Positions 6,855 to 7,016 of a stretch of DNA of 7,016 nt are shown here, piece by piece; position 1 is the stretch's first letter; each line of letters begins with the position of its first letter. The notes under the pieces are model-generated. The model ran no database searches, was not told the origin of the DNA, and worked only from the letters and a program-made list of their open reading frames with translations. The position numbers and the translations under genes are program-made. Location of the stretch: positions 1 through 7,016 of the forward strand of contig CAKZVG010000504.1 of the NCBI GenBank assembly GCA_937921835.1, read 5' to 3'. This stretch comes from an uncultured Bryobacteraceae bacterium (GTDB taxonomy: Bacteria > Acidobacteriota > Terriglobia > Bryobacterales > Bryobacteraceae).

Positions 6855-7016
6855 CCCCGGTCCCTTGTTCTCCGCTCAGCGAACCGTGCGCAGCGTTCCT
6901 CCAGCGATGGCGCTGATGATTCTGGCCGTGCCCCTGATGGACGCCGGCCCGCAAACCGCGCTCTGGGCCACGCCCGCGATTCTGCTGGCCGCGATGCTGA
7001 TCGCCTGGGCGGCCGA
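6835..7016 (+). CDS. Putative membrane protein, N-terminal part (runs off right edge)
   Basis: An open frame starts at ATG 6835, overlaps the last 20 nt of nadB and stays open to the window end (60 full codons). It opens with a short polar stretch (MKLPSCSPGPLFSAQRTVRS). Two hydrophobic segments follow: VPPAMALMILAVPLMDA and, after GPQTALWATP, AILLAAMLIAWAA. This looks like the beginning of a polytopic inner-membrane protein. A second in-frame ATG (6907) would start within the first hydrophobic segment. Neither start has a clear Shine-Dalgarno, so translation may be coupled to nadB. The ending AWAA followed by GA (Asp or Glu) faintly recalls the start of sodium/calcium antiporter-type proteins, but too little is visible to name it. 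The frame and hydrophobicity are seen; the identity is not established. Confidence 0.55.
   Translation, partial: MKLPSCSPGPLFSAQRTVRSVPPAMALMILAVPLMDAGPQTALWATPAILLAAMLIAWAA

Noticed and set aside
1..7016. tRNA, rRNA, CRISPR array, insertion sequence or phage genes
   Set aside because: No cloverleaf-like segments, regularly spaced repeats, transposase motifs or terminal inverted repeats were seen; nearly all bases are covered by the listed genes.

Overview
The window is GC-rich bacterial DNA with tightly packed genes. It carries four recognisable protein genes and the start of a fifth. The AroB and UbiE/MenG sequences look most like Acidobacteriota proteins (perhaps the Solibacter/Bryobacter side). 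This is family recognition by eye, not a database result. A menaquinone-type methyltransferase and an L-aspartate oxidase also fit such a heterotroph.

Layout: positions 1-3355 (minus strand) hold a very large soluble hybrid sensor histidine kinase. Its C-terminal receiver domain runs off the left edge. A 106-bp gap follows, holding a strong Shine-Dalgarno and a perfect 8-bp inverted repeat. Positions 3462-5281 (minus) hold an aroB-ubiE pair joined by an ATGA stop/start overlap. The divergent gene nadB (plus, 5289-6854) begins 7 bp from the aroB start codon. A partial membrane-protein frame (plus, 6835 to the right edge) overlaps the end of nadB.

Function: AroB makes 3-dehydroquinate on the way to chorismate, the precursor of aromatic amino acids and menaquinone. 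UbiE/MenG carries out the last methylation of menaquinone (or ubiquinone), so the pair couples an early and a late step of quinone supply. NadB oxidises L-aspartate to iminoaspartate, the first step of de novo NAD synthesis. The kinase is an orphan within this window: no separate response regulator is visible, though its own receiver may pass the signal on.

Most of the window is ordinary housekeeping and signalling content, and I see no clear sign of a new multi-gene system. The points most worth a second look are: the nadB start, where one extra A in an A4 run would give a well-formed ATG-initiated N-terminus; the short aroB/nadB divergent junction with a TACA-N5-TGTA dyad; the half-receiver segment at the kinase N-terminus; the cysteine-bearing second GAF domain; and the inverted repeat upstream of the kinase.
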